Source: Paenibacillus glycinis (GTDB lineage Bacteria > Bacillota > Bacilli > Paenibacillales > Paenibacillaceae). Taken from it: a DNA stretch of 64,000 bases. Position numbers and translations under genes: made by a program. The stretch is taken from assembly GCF_009909185.1 (NCBI RefSeq), contig NZ_JAAAMV010000019.1, positions 44,169-108,168 of the forward strand, written 5' to 3'. Below the pieces are notes generated by a model. It ran no database searches. It was not told where the DNA came from and was given only the letters and a program-made list of their open reading frames with translations. Positions 32,789 through 40,717 of this stretch are shown piece after piece (position 1 is the stretch's first letter; each line of letters starts with the position of its first letter).

Positions 32789-33005
32789 GTGCGTCGCCCC
32801 AGCTTTTTCGAATGTCGCGGCCTAGCGTTCGTCGCCTTAGGCACCGTGCATTTGGATGCGGCACGATCGCAGTTCCCTTTCGTACTACCGCTTCTAACAA
32901 AGGACAAGTCTTCCCGCCCTCCTGCATAGGATTAAGGATAACCTCCGTTTGTCCCTTCGGCAGGTTGGTTAATGATGGTTGAAACGATGAAAGGAGGAGT
33001 TTCAC

Positions 33006-34004
33006 ATGGCTAATCCTTGGTCCGTGCCCGATTCGGAGAAATCCAAGCTTCGCGATGCCGGAACCGCGCCGCGTGCGGGCGCCCGTCCCGCTTCTTCGGT
33101 CGATCGGCCCCGGCAGCGCAGCCGGATGGGGGTTATTTCGTTCTCGAAACATCTGTATTGCCGGTTCCAAGACGACGATGTCCAAGCGATGGGAGCTCAA
33201 TTGACGTATTATTTGATCCTGTCCTTCTTCCCTTTCCTGATTTTCATCATCGCGGTGCTCAGCTTCGCCGATCTGACGGTGAACGACGTGATCGACCGCA
33301 TTCGGCCCGTGATGCCGCAGCTGTCGACCGAGACGATCGCGGACGCCTTCGAGGAAATCCAAAGCTCCCGCAGCGGCTCCCTGCTGTCGATCGGCCTCCT
33401 GGTGACGATCTGGTCCGCCTCGAGCGGCGTCAGCGCCATCATGAAAGCCCTGAACAAAGCCTACGATGTCGAGGAATCGCGTCCGTTCTGGAAGGTAAAG
33501 GCGTACTCGCTGCTGTTCACCGTCGTGCTCGCGCTCGTGATCGTGTTCAGCCTCGTGATGCTCATCTTCGGCCGCATCATCGGCGACATGCTGTATAAAG
33601 AAACGCGCCTGCCCGGCAACTTCGACGCGCTCTGGAGCGTCGCCCAATTCGTGCTGCCGATCGCCGTGATGGCCGTCCTGTTCGTCGCCTTGTACCGGTA
33701 TGCGCCCAATCTGCGGCTGCGGTTCCGCGAGGTGCTGCCGGGCGCGCTCTTCGCGACGTTCGGCTGGATCGCGACATCGCTCGCGTTCTCCTTCTACGTC
33801 AACAACTTCGGCAGCTACTCCAAAACCTACGGAAGCATCGGCGGCATTATCGTCCTGCTGACCTGGCTGTATCTGTCGAGCATCATCATCGTGATGGGCG
33901 GCGAGATCAACGCGGTGCTGCATTTCGACCGGAACGGCAAAACGAAAGACAATTGCAAGCAGTTTTCCATCCCCGTCCCGCTGTTCTTCCGCAACAAGAA
34001 ATAA
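33006..34004 (+). CDS. YihY/BrkB-family membrane protein
   Basis: A 332-residue protein with six hydrophobic segments. The family core is clear: QDDDVQAMGAQLTYYLILSFFPFLIF (about 57-80), then IWSASSGVSAIMKALNKAYDVEE, and a closing LLTWLYLSSIIIVMGGEINAVL. An N-terminal 40-residue basic, Ala/Arg-rich region precedes the membrane part. Once called RNase BN, the family is now considered a membrane protein of unknown function. AAAGGAGGAG precedes the ATG. Confidence 0.93.
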   Translation: MANPWSVPDSEKSKLRDAGTAPRAGARPASSVDRPRQRSRMGVISFSKHLYCRFQDDDVQAMGAQLTYYLILSFFPFLIFIIAVLSFADLTVNDVIDRIRPVMPQLSTETIADAFEEIQSSRSGSLLSIGLLVTIWSASSGVSAIMKALNKAYDVEESRPFWKVKAYSLLFTVVLALVIVFSLVMLIFGRIIGDMLYKETRLPGNFDALWSVAQFVLPIAVMAVLFVALYRYAPNLRLRFREVLPGALFATFGWIATSLAFSFYVNNFGSYSKTYGSIGGIIVLLTWLYLSSIIIVMGGEINAVLHFDRNGKTKDNCKQFSIPVPLFFRNKK

Positions 34005-34159
34005 CCTTATCGCGGTTCAAGGCGACCGCGGCCATCGCGCTGCGTCCCGACACCATCGAGCCGCTGAACGAATTCCCCTGTAGCGCGGAGGATCGAGCAC
34101 GCAAAAAGCCGCAGCGGACTTCGCTGCGGCTTTCCTTCGTCTACCATCGTTGCTTCATT

Positions 34160-36166
34160 TTATTGAATCTGCTTCAAATAAGAAACCAAATCCTTGATTT
34201 CCTTGTCGGACAAATCCGACGTATGGCCATGCTCGTCGCCGGCCCGTTTGATCACGTCCTCCAGCGTCGGCGCGCTTCCGTCGTGGAGGTAAGGCGCGGT
34301 CGCATAGACGCCGCGCAGGGTCGGCGTATCATAGAAGCCGCGCTCGCGCTTGTTGGCGAACGCGCCGCGCGCGTCGCCGGCATAATCGACGTCCGCGGCG
34401 TTGACCGTGCCGACGTTATGCAGGAAGTCCTTGTTGTCCGTCGTCAGCCGTCCGTCCGCCCCTTTGGCATTGGCGCTGTCAGTCATTGCGTCGGTCGCGT
34501 GGCAGGCGATGCACTGCGCCTTGCCTTCGAATATCGCCTTGCCCCGCTGCCCGTCCGCGGTCAGCTGCCCGTCTTCCGTCCGGAATGGGCTTTGCGGCAC
34601 CGGAAAGGCATCGGGCATGCGCATGTACGCGGCCAAAGCGTCGAACAGCTTCTTCGCGTCCGCGGGCAGCGGCTTGGCCGGGTCGACCTCGCCGAGGCCG
34701 CCCATCTCGCCCTGCACCGTATGAATGTAATCGTCGAACTCGTCGCGGCTGCCATCCCACATGAACAAGCCGGTATCGAACGCGAGCACGTTGCTCGGGA
34801 TGTTCCGCGGCCCTTTGCCGGTCATGATGGACAACCGGTCGACCTCGCCGTCGGAATGGCAGGAGGCGCAGCTCATCCAATTGCTGCCCGTCAGCGCGTA
34901 ATCGTCGGAGTTCGCGCTGTAGAACAGCGTCTTGCCGAGACGCTGCTGCGCGTCCAGCCGATCCTTCGCGATCAGCTTCAGCGGCTCGCCGTCGACGCGC
35001 GCCTGCCCGCCCTCTTCGTCCGCGGGAGGAAGCGCGACGACGGTGAGGTCATGAGAGCTCGCATTGTTGATATACAGCTTACTGCCGTCCTTCGACATCA
35101 CCATGCCGATCGGCAAATCCCCCGGCAGGTGATGAATGATTTGGCCGGCTCTGCCGCCCCGCGCCAGATCGAATACGAGCAAGTCCTCGCTGCCGCCCAT
35201 AAGCGCGTACGCCTTCTTCCCGTCGGGCGAGAACACGATGTCGGTCGGATTGGAGACGATGATCGTTTTGCCGAATTTATCCTTCACGTCGATGGCTTTG
35301 AACAATTCCTTGCGCGACTTGGCCTCCTCCTCGCCGGTCTTCGCGTCCACCACGGACAGCGCCGGAAAAATCACTTCCTCGAACTGGACCGGCGTATCGG
35401 TATTGGTCAGCAGATGCGCTTCCCATAACGAGCTGCCGTCCGGCGTCAGGCGCAGCTGCTCCACCGTATTCGGCTTGCCCTGGCTTTTCTTCCGGTCCGG
35501 CAGATCGGGAGAAGGCGCAAGCGCGCGGTCGCTCAGCAGCTTCATCGAAGCCGTCTCGTATATCGACGTGTCCGCGGTCAAATAATCCGAGACGTACAGC
35601 TTCGCCCCGTCCGCCGAAATCGCGACCGCGCGCGGATTATCGCCCGCTTTCTCCTGCTTCAGCACCTTCCGGCTGCCCGTATCGACGACGGAAACGGTGC
35701 CGGAGCGGTAATTGGTCACGTACAGCGTCTTACCGTCCGGGCTCTCCACGATGCCGTAAGGCTCGATGCCCGTCTTGACCGATCCGAGCACGGCGCCTTT
35801 ATCGATATCGACCCACTCCACCGAGTTCGCGTAACGGCAGGTGACGTAGAGCGTCTCGCCGTCGGGCGACAGCGCAAGCTCGCGCGGTTCTTTGCCGACG
35901 GCGATCTCCTTGACGACTTTGCGGTCCTTCGCGTCGACGACGGAAACCGTATTCGTGTCGCCGTTCGCGATATAAAGCGTGCCTCCGTCGGCGCTCATGA
36001 CGATGCTGCTGCCGGATTGCGGAGCCGGGGCGGCCTTGTCCCCCGAGCCGGAGCATGCGCTTAACAACGCCATGGCGGCGAGTGCACCCGCACCCGCCGC
36101 CAGTTTGATCGCACGCCGCCCGTTATTTGGAAACTTCAACGGGGAGAAGTATCGGCGCAATCCCAT
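34160..36166 (-). CDS. Lipoprotein: YncE-like beta-propeller fused to a diheme cytochrome c peroxidase-type domain
   Basis: A 668-residue exported lipoprotein (lipobox LLSAC, Cys38). Residues about 50-390 hold repeats of the SPDGxTLYVxN type, a seven-bladed propeller of the YncE class. The C-terminal half has two CxxCH haem c sites, Cys433-His437 (CASCH) and Cys552-His556 (CIACH), with spacing and flanks (RDEFDDYIHTVQGEMGGLGE, RGFYDTPTLRGVYATAPYLHDG) of the MauG/CCP diheme family. Such proteins reduce peroxide or oxidise protein residues. The start overlaps the upstream lipoprotein gene by 44 bases; AAGGG is 11 bases before this ATG, and alternative starts lie at 36172 and 36175. A perfect Fur box precedes the operon. 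Confidence 0.85.
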   Translation of the reverse strand: MGLRRYFSPLKFPNNGRRAIKLAAGAGALAAMALLSACSGSGDKAAPAPQSGSSIVMSADGGTLYIANGDTNTVSVVDAKDRKVVKEIAVGKEPRELALSPDGETLYVTCRYANSVEWVDIDKGAVLGSVKTGIEPYGIVESPDGKTLYVTNYRSGTVSVVDTGSRKVLKQEKAGDNPRAVAISADGAKLYVSDYLTADTSIYETASMKLLSDRALAPSPDLPDRKKSQGKPNTVEQLRLTPDGSSLWEAHLLTNTDTPVQFEEVIFPALSVVDAKTGEEEAKSRKELFKAIDVKDKFGKTIIVSNPTDIVFSPDGKKAYALMGGSEDLLVFDLARGGRAGQIIHHLPGDLPIGMVMSKDGSKLYINNASSHDLTVVALPPADEEGGQARVDGEPLKLIAKDRLDAQQRLGKTLFYSANSDDYALTGSNWMSCASCHSDGEVDRLSIMTGKGPRNIPSNVLAFDTGLFMWDGSRDEFDDYIHTVQGEMGGLGEVDPAKPLPADAKKLFDALAAYMRMPDAFPVPQSPFRTEDGQLTADGQRGKAIFEGKAQCIACHATDAMTDSANAKGADGRLTTDNKDFLHNVGTVNAADVDYAGDARGAFANKRERGFYDTPTLRGVYATAPYLHDGSAPTLEDVIKRAGDEHGHTSDLSDKEIKDLVSYLKQIQ

Positions 36167-38150
36167 TATCACCATGTCCCTTCTGAATCTGAGGCACCGT
36201 ATCGCCGTCGGTATTGCCGGAATCGTCGCCTTCTTTGTAGACGTCGCCGGTATCCCAGAATTCGCTGGCCTGCATGCCTTCGTCGAGTTTCGGTCCGTTG
36301 ACGACTTGCTTGAAGAACGTCACGTATCGGTCTTGGATCGCGTTCTGCTCGAGCGCTTTCGGCGCGTCCGCGTCGCCGCTCGTGTTCTTCAAATGCTCCA
36401 GCGCCAATCGGAACACGGCGGATACCCCGCCGGCCGCGAACGCGTCGTACTTCGCTTCGTCGCCGCTTGTTTTGTAGGCCTTCAGATCGTCGTCCCACAG
36501 CTTCTCGTCCATGGCGACATACAGCTTGCGGGCGGCGTCGCGGTATTTCTCGTCCTCGGTCACGAGGAAGGCGGAAGTCAAGCCGCGGATCGCGCCGATT
36601 TGAGCTTCAAGCGAAGTATCCTTGCTCGCTTCGCCCTTCGCCGTGTCGTAGCCGGTAACGGCCAAGCCGTCTTTGTTGATGAGCGAATTCAACATGAAGT
36701 CCGCCTGCTTCACGATCATGTCCTTCGCGGCCGCCCCCTGCTCCGTCTTCAACCCTTCGGCGGCATCGCCGTTGGCGTAACCGACCGGCAGCCCGTCGAT
36801 GGCGCGCTCGAACATGCGAAGCGCTTCGATCGTATAACCCGCTTGGAACGTATCCACCTGCGCGCCCTGCTGATCGCCGTCCGATTCCGTGACGAACGCG
36901 CCGGCCTTCTCGTTCCAATGGCGGTTCTTCACGTTGTCGAACACGGCCAGCAGCACGTCATGCGCAACGGTGTACGGATCCGTGGACGCGATGTCGTTGC
37001 CGTCGTCGGCGTCCGTATTCACGGCGGGAGCCGCAGGGAACGGATCGCCGTCGAACACCCGCGCGAAGGCCGGATTGCGGTTCGGATTCGCCGGACGCTG
37101 GTCGGTCATGCCGAAGAATTCCGACGTCGGCCAAAGCATCAGCCACTGGTCCTGCAGCAGGCTGCGGCCGTCGGAGACCTTCAGGCTCTTGACGCCCGCG
37201 AAGTCTTTGTTGCCGTCTTCCTCCACGTCGATCGTATGCGGCAGGTAGCCGCCGAAAGCGCCGGACAAGGCCCCGATGGACTTGGAAGACGCGTTGTAGA
37301 ACAGATTGTCGCGCACGTACAGCAGCTTGTTCCATACTTCGTCGGTCAGGATCATGCCCTGCATGCCGTCCACGGAGCTAACGCCGAGCTTCAAGCCTTG
37401 GTCGGCTTCCGGGCCTTCCTTGGCGGTGGAAGCATCGACTTCCTCGTCGCTCTTTGCGTCGTGCAGGTTGCCGAGGAAGTCTCCCGCCCATAACGACTGC
37501 TTCAGCATCGTGCCGCCATACGCGGCCGGAACGAGCTGTTTCTTCATTTTATCGCGGTTCCAGCGAAGCGAGGAGAAATCGATCTGATAATTGGGAATAT
37601 ACGATCCGTCTTCGCCGTCCGCGTATTTGCCGGTATCTACCTTCTGACTATATTGCGGATCGCCGGACGCGTACTCGATGAACGTCGGGAACATGTTCTG
37701 TTGGATGTCTTCCGCCGGCTGGCCTACGCTGTCGGCCATGTGCTGGAACCGCGAAGCGAGCAGTTCGTTGTTCGCGACTCCGGCTGCCTTCGCCTCGAGC
37801 GACGTCGCCGGACCGTTGGCCAGATGAAGGCCGAGACCGGACTTCTCGACGACCTCGTACATCGCCTCCTCGGAGTACTCGTACGATTCGATGCCCGCCT
37901 TGTAATCGAAAGCCGTCGGCTGGTCGATTTTGCCGGCGTCCAGGACGTCGAGATCGACGCCGAGCGACTCTGCCAGCGGCTCGCCGGAGAGCTCGAACTC
38001 CGCGTAAGCGAACATATTGCCCGCCGTATCAAAGCTGTAATCGGATACTTTCACGTGCACGTCGTTATCGCTGCAGCCCGATAAGGCGACGGAACAAGCA
38101 AGCAGTGCCGAAACCGCTGCGGCTCCGGTCGTTTTCTTGCGTGAATTCAT
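36123..38150 (-). CDS. Large lipoprotein of unknown function, Fur-box controlled
   Basis: A 675-residue exported lipoprotein (signal with lipobox LSGC, Cys26). After an N-terminal domain of about 200 residues comes a long helical region (about 250-600) with repeated Ala-, Leu- and Asp-rich helices (YTVAHDVLLAVFDNVKNRHW, TFQAGYTIEALRMFERAI, LEAQIGAIRGLTSAFLVTEDEKYRDAAR), which by pattern looks like an (alpha/alpha)-barrel. No catalytic motif is recognised. The next gene, encoding a propeller-diheme cytochrome, overlaps its 3' end, so they probably act together on the cell surface. The Fur box suggests a link to iron supply or iron-linked redox chemistry. Confidence 0.75.
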   Translation of the reverse strand: MNSRKKTTGAAAVSALLACSVALSGCSDNDVHVKVSDYSFDTAGNMFAYAEFELSGEPLAESLGVDLDVLDAGKIDQPTAFDYKAGIESYEYSEEAMYEVVEKSGLGLHLANGPATSLEAKAAGVANNELLASRFQHMADSVGQPAEDIQQNMFPTFIEYASGDPQYSQKVDTGKYADGEDGSYIPNYQIDFSSLRWNRDKMKKQLVPAAYGGTMLKQSLWAGDFLGNLHDAKSDEEVDASTAKEGPEADQGLKLGVSSVDGMQGMILTDEVWNKLLYVRDNLFYNASSKSIGALSGAFGGYLPHTIDVEEDGNKDFAGVKSLKVSDGRSLLQDQWLMLWPTSEFFGMTDQRPANPNRNPAFARVFDGDPFPAAPAVNTDADDGNDIASTDPYTVAHDVLLAVFDNVKNRHWNEKAGAFVTESDGDQQGAQVDTFQAGYTIEALRMFERAIDGLPVGYANGDAAEGLKTEQGAAAKDMIVKQADFMLNSLINKDGLAVTGYDTAKGEASKDTSLEAQIGAIRGLTSAFLVTEDEKYRDAARKLYVAMDEKLWDDDLKAYKTSGDEAKYDAFAAGGVSAVFRLALEHLKNTSGDADAPKALEQNAIQDRYVTFFKQVVNGPKLDEGMQASEFWDTGDVYKEGDDSGNTDGDTVPQIQKGHGDNGIAPILLPVEVSK

Positions 38151-38201
38151 GAGTATAAGTCCCCTAACCTATAAAAAATTATGGATGCATTTTACTAACA
38201 A

Positions 38202-38216
38202 TGATAATCATTATCA
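38202..38216. promoter_or_regulatory. Perfect Fur box
   Basis: TGATAATCATTATCA is an exact match to the Firmicutes 7-1-7 Fur consensus TGATAAT-N-ATTATCA, and not to the PerR (TTATAAT) or Zur (TCGTAAT) variants. It is 52 bases before the lipoprotein ATG and about 175 before the divergent permease start. Confidence 0.92.
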
Positions 38217-38392
38217 CACAAGCGAATTCTACTCTTTTTGCTCGGGATTGGCAACGGTTTTTTGAAAGGTTGCCGATTTTGCCGAGAAGTTTGTCCTGCG
38301 CGCGAACAAGCCCGCATACCCTATTCTTAACGAAGGTTGCGAAGGCCGAAGGGCCGTCCGGCGAAGCGATCCGAAGAGGAGGCAGCGGTAGC

Positions 38393-39316
38393 GTGCATGA
38401 TTTTCAGCATATATTCATCAGCATCATTATTGAAGCTTTTCCGTTCATCCTGCTTGGCGTCCTCGCCTCGGCCGTGCTTCAGGTATTCGTGTCGGACCGG
38501 CTCGTCGCGAAGCTGACGCCGCGCAATCCGGTGGCGGGCGTGCTCTTCGGCAGCCTGCTCGGCCTGCTGCTACCCCTCTGCGAATGCGGCATGATCCCCA
38601 TCGTGCGAAGGCTGATCCGCAAGGGCATGCCTCCTTATATCGGCATGGTGTTCATCTTCGCCGGGCCTATTCTCAACCCCATCGTGTTCGCCTCTACCTT
38701 CAACGCGTTCCGGTCCGAGCCTTCCATCGCGTACGCCCGCATGGGCTTGGCATTGGTCGTTTGTTTGCTGCTCGGCCTGGCGCTTTACGTCTTCATGAAG
38801 CGAAGCCCGCTGAAGCTGGGGCTCCATTCCTTCGTTTCGGGAGGCTCCAGGCAGCCGGACGATCATTACCAATACAATCACGGTCATTCGGGCGGCGGAA
38901 TCCGGGACCGGGTTCAGGCGACGTTCACGCATGCCTCCGACGAATTTTTCGACATCGGCAAATATTTGATCATCGGGGCGCTGCTCGCGGGGCTCGTGCA
39001 ATCCTCCGTCAGCCCGGAGCTGCTGCAAACGGTCAGCGGAACTCCGGCGCTCGCCTCCCTGTTCATGATGGCGGCCGGCTTCGCGCTGTCGCTGTGCTCC
39101 ACCTCCGATGCCTTTGTCGCATCGTCGTTTCACGGCATCTTCGGCCCCGGCGCGCTGCTGGCCTTTCTCGTCTTCGGACCGATGGTAGACGTCAAAAGCC
39201 TGCTGCTGCTCTTCGCCGCCTTCCGCAGCAAAATCGTCGTCGGCATCGTCGTCTTCCTGTTCGCGGCGGTGTGGATCGGCTCCATGCTGGCGGAGAAGCT
39301 CGTATTCGGAATCTAA
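38393..39316 (+). CDS. Permease of the DUF318/YraQ type
   Basis: A 307-residue polytopic protein of the DUF318 (SO_0444-like) permease family. Visible are the Cys-rich PLCECGMIPIVRRLIRKGMPP (about 61-81), the FAGPILNPIVFASTF motif, and a matching second half with LSLCSTSDAFVASSF and FGPMVDVKSLLLLF. Related transporters are thought to move metals or other toxic ions. A His-rich loop (DDHYQYNHGHSGGG, about 156-169) is a candidate metal-binding site. The start is a GTG with AGAGGAGG upstream. It diverges from the Fur-box operon and is followed 14 bases later by a TIGR03943-type partner. Confidence 0.85.
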   Translation: MHDFQHIFISIIIEAFPFILLGVLASAVLQVFVSDRLVAKLTPRNPVAGVLFGSLLGLLLPLCECGMIPIVRRLIRKGMPPYIGMVFIFAGPILNPIVFASTFNAFRSEPSIAYARMGLALVVCLLLGLALYVFMKRSPLKLGLHSFVSGGSRQPDDHYQYNHGHSGGGIRDRVQATFTHASDEFFDIGKYLIIGALLAGLVQSSVSPELLQTVSGTPALASLFMMAAGFALSLCSTSDAFVASSFHGIFGPGALLAFLVFGPMVDVKSLLLLFAAFRSKIVVGIVVFLFAAVWIGSMLAEKLVFGI

Positions 39317-39330
39317 GGAGGTCTTCCGTC

Positions 39331-39654
39331 ATGTCGACCAGGCAGCGAAGAGCCATCGTCCACCACTTGATCCGGTGCTGCATCCTCGGCGCGTTCGGCT
39401 TCTACATCGTCTTTCTTGTCCGCACGGGCAGTCTCGCCGGCTATGTCGAGCCGAATCTCGCCGCCGCGGTCAAGCTGTCCGCGATCGGCTTGTTCGCGAC
39501 CGCGATCTACCAGCTGCATGCCGCCTTATCGGAATGGCAGGGCTACTCCCCCGAAGCATGCGATTGCAATCATGAACCGTCCCCGTCCTTCGCCGCGAAC
39601 CTGATCATATACGGCCTTTTCGCGCTTCCGATCGTACTAGGCTTCGCCATGTAA
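39331..39654 (+). CDS. TIGR03943/YcgQ-family protein, N-terminal membrane part only
   Basis: A 107-residue protein with four hydrophobic segments, beginning RRAIVHHLIRCCILGAFGFYIVFLV. It resembles the N-terminal membrane half of the TIGR03943 (DUF1980) proteins that accompany DUF318 permeases, including a Cys pair (CDCNHE, about 80-85). The usual soluble C-terminal domain (full length is 230-290 residues) is missing: the frame ends at 39654, and no continuation is found in any frame before the SASP gene. AAGGAGG precedes the ATG, so the short form is probably translated. Confidence 0.7.
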   Translation: MSTRQRRAIVHHLIRCCILGAFGFYIVFLVRTGSLAGYVEPNLAAAVKLSAIGLFATAIYQLHAALSEWQGYSPEACDCNHEPSPSFAANLIIYGLFALPIVLGFAM

Positions 39655-39747
39655 ATTGGAAAAAATTACAATGTTGAATTGACAGACTATTTCGCATAAT
39701 TGCTTCCAGCGTATCCATACTAAGGGTACACAAAGGAGGTGATTACG

Positions 39748-39969
39748 ATGGCTTCCAACCGCAGCAGCAATTCCCTGCTCGTGCCCCACGCCATGGCGGC
39801 GCTTGACCAAATGAAATTCGAAGTGGCGCGCGAAATCGGCGTTTCCATTCCGCAAGACGGCTATTACGGCGATATGGCAACCCGCGACGCAGGCGCGATC
39901 GGCGGAAACATTACGCGCAAACTCGTGCAAATGGCGGAAATGCAACTTGCAGGCAGAGCTTCCCGTTAA
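39748..39969 (+). CDS. Alpha/beta-type small acid-soluble spore protein
   Basis: A 73-residue SASP, LLVPHAMAALDQMKFEVAREIG with DGYYGDMATRDAGAIGGNIT and RKLVQMAEMQLAG. It differs from the copy at 30.5 kb mainly by Met-rich substitutions. Function is protection of forespore DNA; expression is expected under sigma-G. AAAGGAGGTGATT precedes the ATG at 39748; an in-frame GTG three codons earlier lies inside the ribosome site and is rejected. Confidence 0.96.
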   Translation: MASNRSSNSLLVPHAMAALDQMKFEVAREIGVSIPQDGYYGDMATRDAGAIGGNITRKLVQMAEMQLAGRASR

Positions 39970-40013
39970 CGGCTAAGCGACGACCTCCGGGGGCAATATG
40001 CCGAATAGGAACG

Positions 40014-40050
40014 AAAAAAGCTGCCCCAGCGTTCCGAGGCAGCTTCTTTA
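40014..40050. terminator. Terminator between the SASP and the convergent gene
   Basis: AAGCTGCC/GGCAGCTT (40018-40045) with a 12-base loop, A-run on the left and T-rich tail on the right, so it can serve both directions. Confidence 0.85.
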
Positions 40051-40072
40051 TTATGTAATCAAGATTATGTAT

Positions 40073-40471
40073 TCAAGGCGCGTCGCGCAGTTGTTGACCG
40101 TATTTCGGCGTGTACCGGAACATATTCGCCAAATTGTAATTGGATTCGAACATAATGCTTGCCGACCAGGCCCCGGACCGGACCGAGAAATCGTACAAAA
40201 TCTCGCCGTGCGTCCAATTGCGCTTCAGCTTTATGGAATCGACCGCCATGTGGCGGAAAGCCTGCACCTGCTCCCGCGTCATTCCCTGCTCCGAAGTGCC
40301 GATTCGTCCGTTCTTGCTTTCGATCGGATTGTGGCGAACGCCGTATTTTCCGACGACGTTGTTCCGTATTTGAATGATAACGGTCCCCGCCAGCGAATGC
40401 AGCAGCTCTTCTTCCAATTGTTTGAACACGTAATCAACTTGTCGAGTTAAGGCCATTTCATCCTGCTCCAT
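40073..40471 (-). CDS. Small cytosolic protein of unknown function (Na-translocating/DUF2294-like not supported)
   Basis: A 132-residue protein starting MEQDEMALTRQVDYVF, with a helical N-terminus and a C-terminal half of mixed beta strands (TVIIQIRNNVVGKYG, SIKLKRNWTHGEILYDFSV, ASIMFESNYNLANMF). No catalytic signature or membrane segment. I do not recognise the family. GGAGGC is 10 bases before the ATG. A promoter (TTGTAA-17-TATAAT) and two Spo0A boxes lie upstream, shared with the divergent MCP, which hints at a stationary-phase or sporulation-related role. Confidence 0.6.
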   Translation of the reverse strand: MEQDEMALTRQVDYVFKQLEEELLHSLAGTVIIQIRNNVVGKYGVRHNPIESKNGRIGTSEQGMTREQVQAFRHMAVDSIKLKRNWTHGEILYDFSVRSGAWSASIMFESNYNLANMFRYTPKYGQQLRDAP

Positions 40472-40530
40472 GTGTATACGCCTCCGCAATCCCTGATTTA
40501 GATGTATTTTCCATCTCATCCAATAGACCT

Positions 40531-40559
40531 ATTATAGGACAGGCTTCTCGATCTTACAA
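40531..40559 (-). promoter_or_regulatory. Sigma-A promoter of the 40.1-40.5 kb gene
   Basis: Minus strand: TTGTAA (40554-40559), 17-base spacer, TATAAT (40531-40536), about 60 bases before the ATG. Confidence 0.8.
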
Positions 40560-40596
40560 CAGTTTTTTTACAAAAATCTTACAGATTTTTAGTACT

Positions 40597-40635
40597 TTCG
40601 ACACCCAAATTCATAACCTTACAGTCCTTTCGACA
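40597..40635 (-). promoter_or_regulatory. Two Spo0A (0A) boxes between divergent promoters
   Basis: TGTCGAA, the Spo0A core, occurs on the minus strand at 40597-40603 and again at 40629-40635, 32 bases apart (three helical turns), each with an A following. Both lie between the divergent promoters. The core 7-mer occurs about once per 8 kb by chance. Confidence 0.6.
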
Positions 40636-40659
40636 TGATCCGATCGTATGGGACTTATA

Positions 40660-40687
40660 TAGACAAAAAACGGAGCAATGATATAAT
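40660..40687 (+). promoter_or_regulatory. Sigma-A promoter of the MCP gene
   Basis: TAGACA (40660-40665), 16-base spacer, TATAAT (40682-40687), 30 bases before the ATG. Confidence 0.75.
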
Positions 40688-40717
40688 AGGATTATTCCAA
40701 AATTAGGGGGAGCAAGC

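Noticed and set aside
32511..33923. A 470-codon minus-strand open frame across the repeat region and yihY
   Set aside because: Most of it is antisense to the clear YihY gene, and the rest reads repeats. Composition is Arg/His/Gln-rich without a ribosome site.
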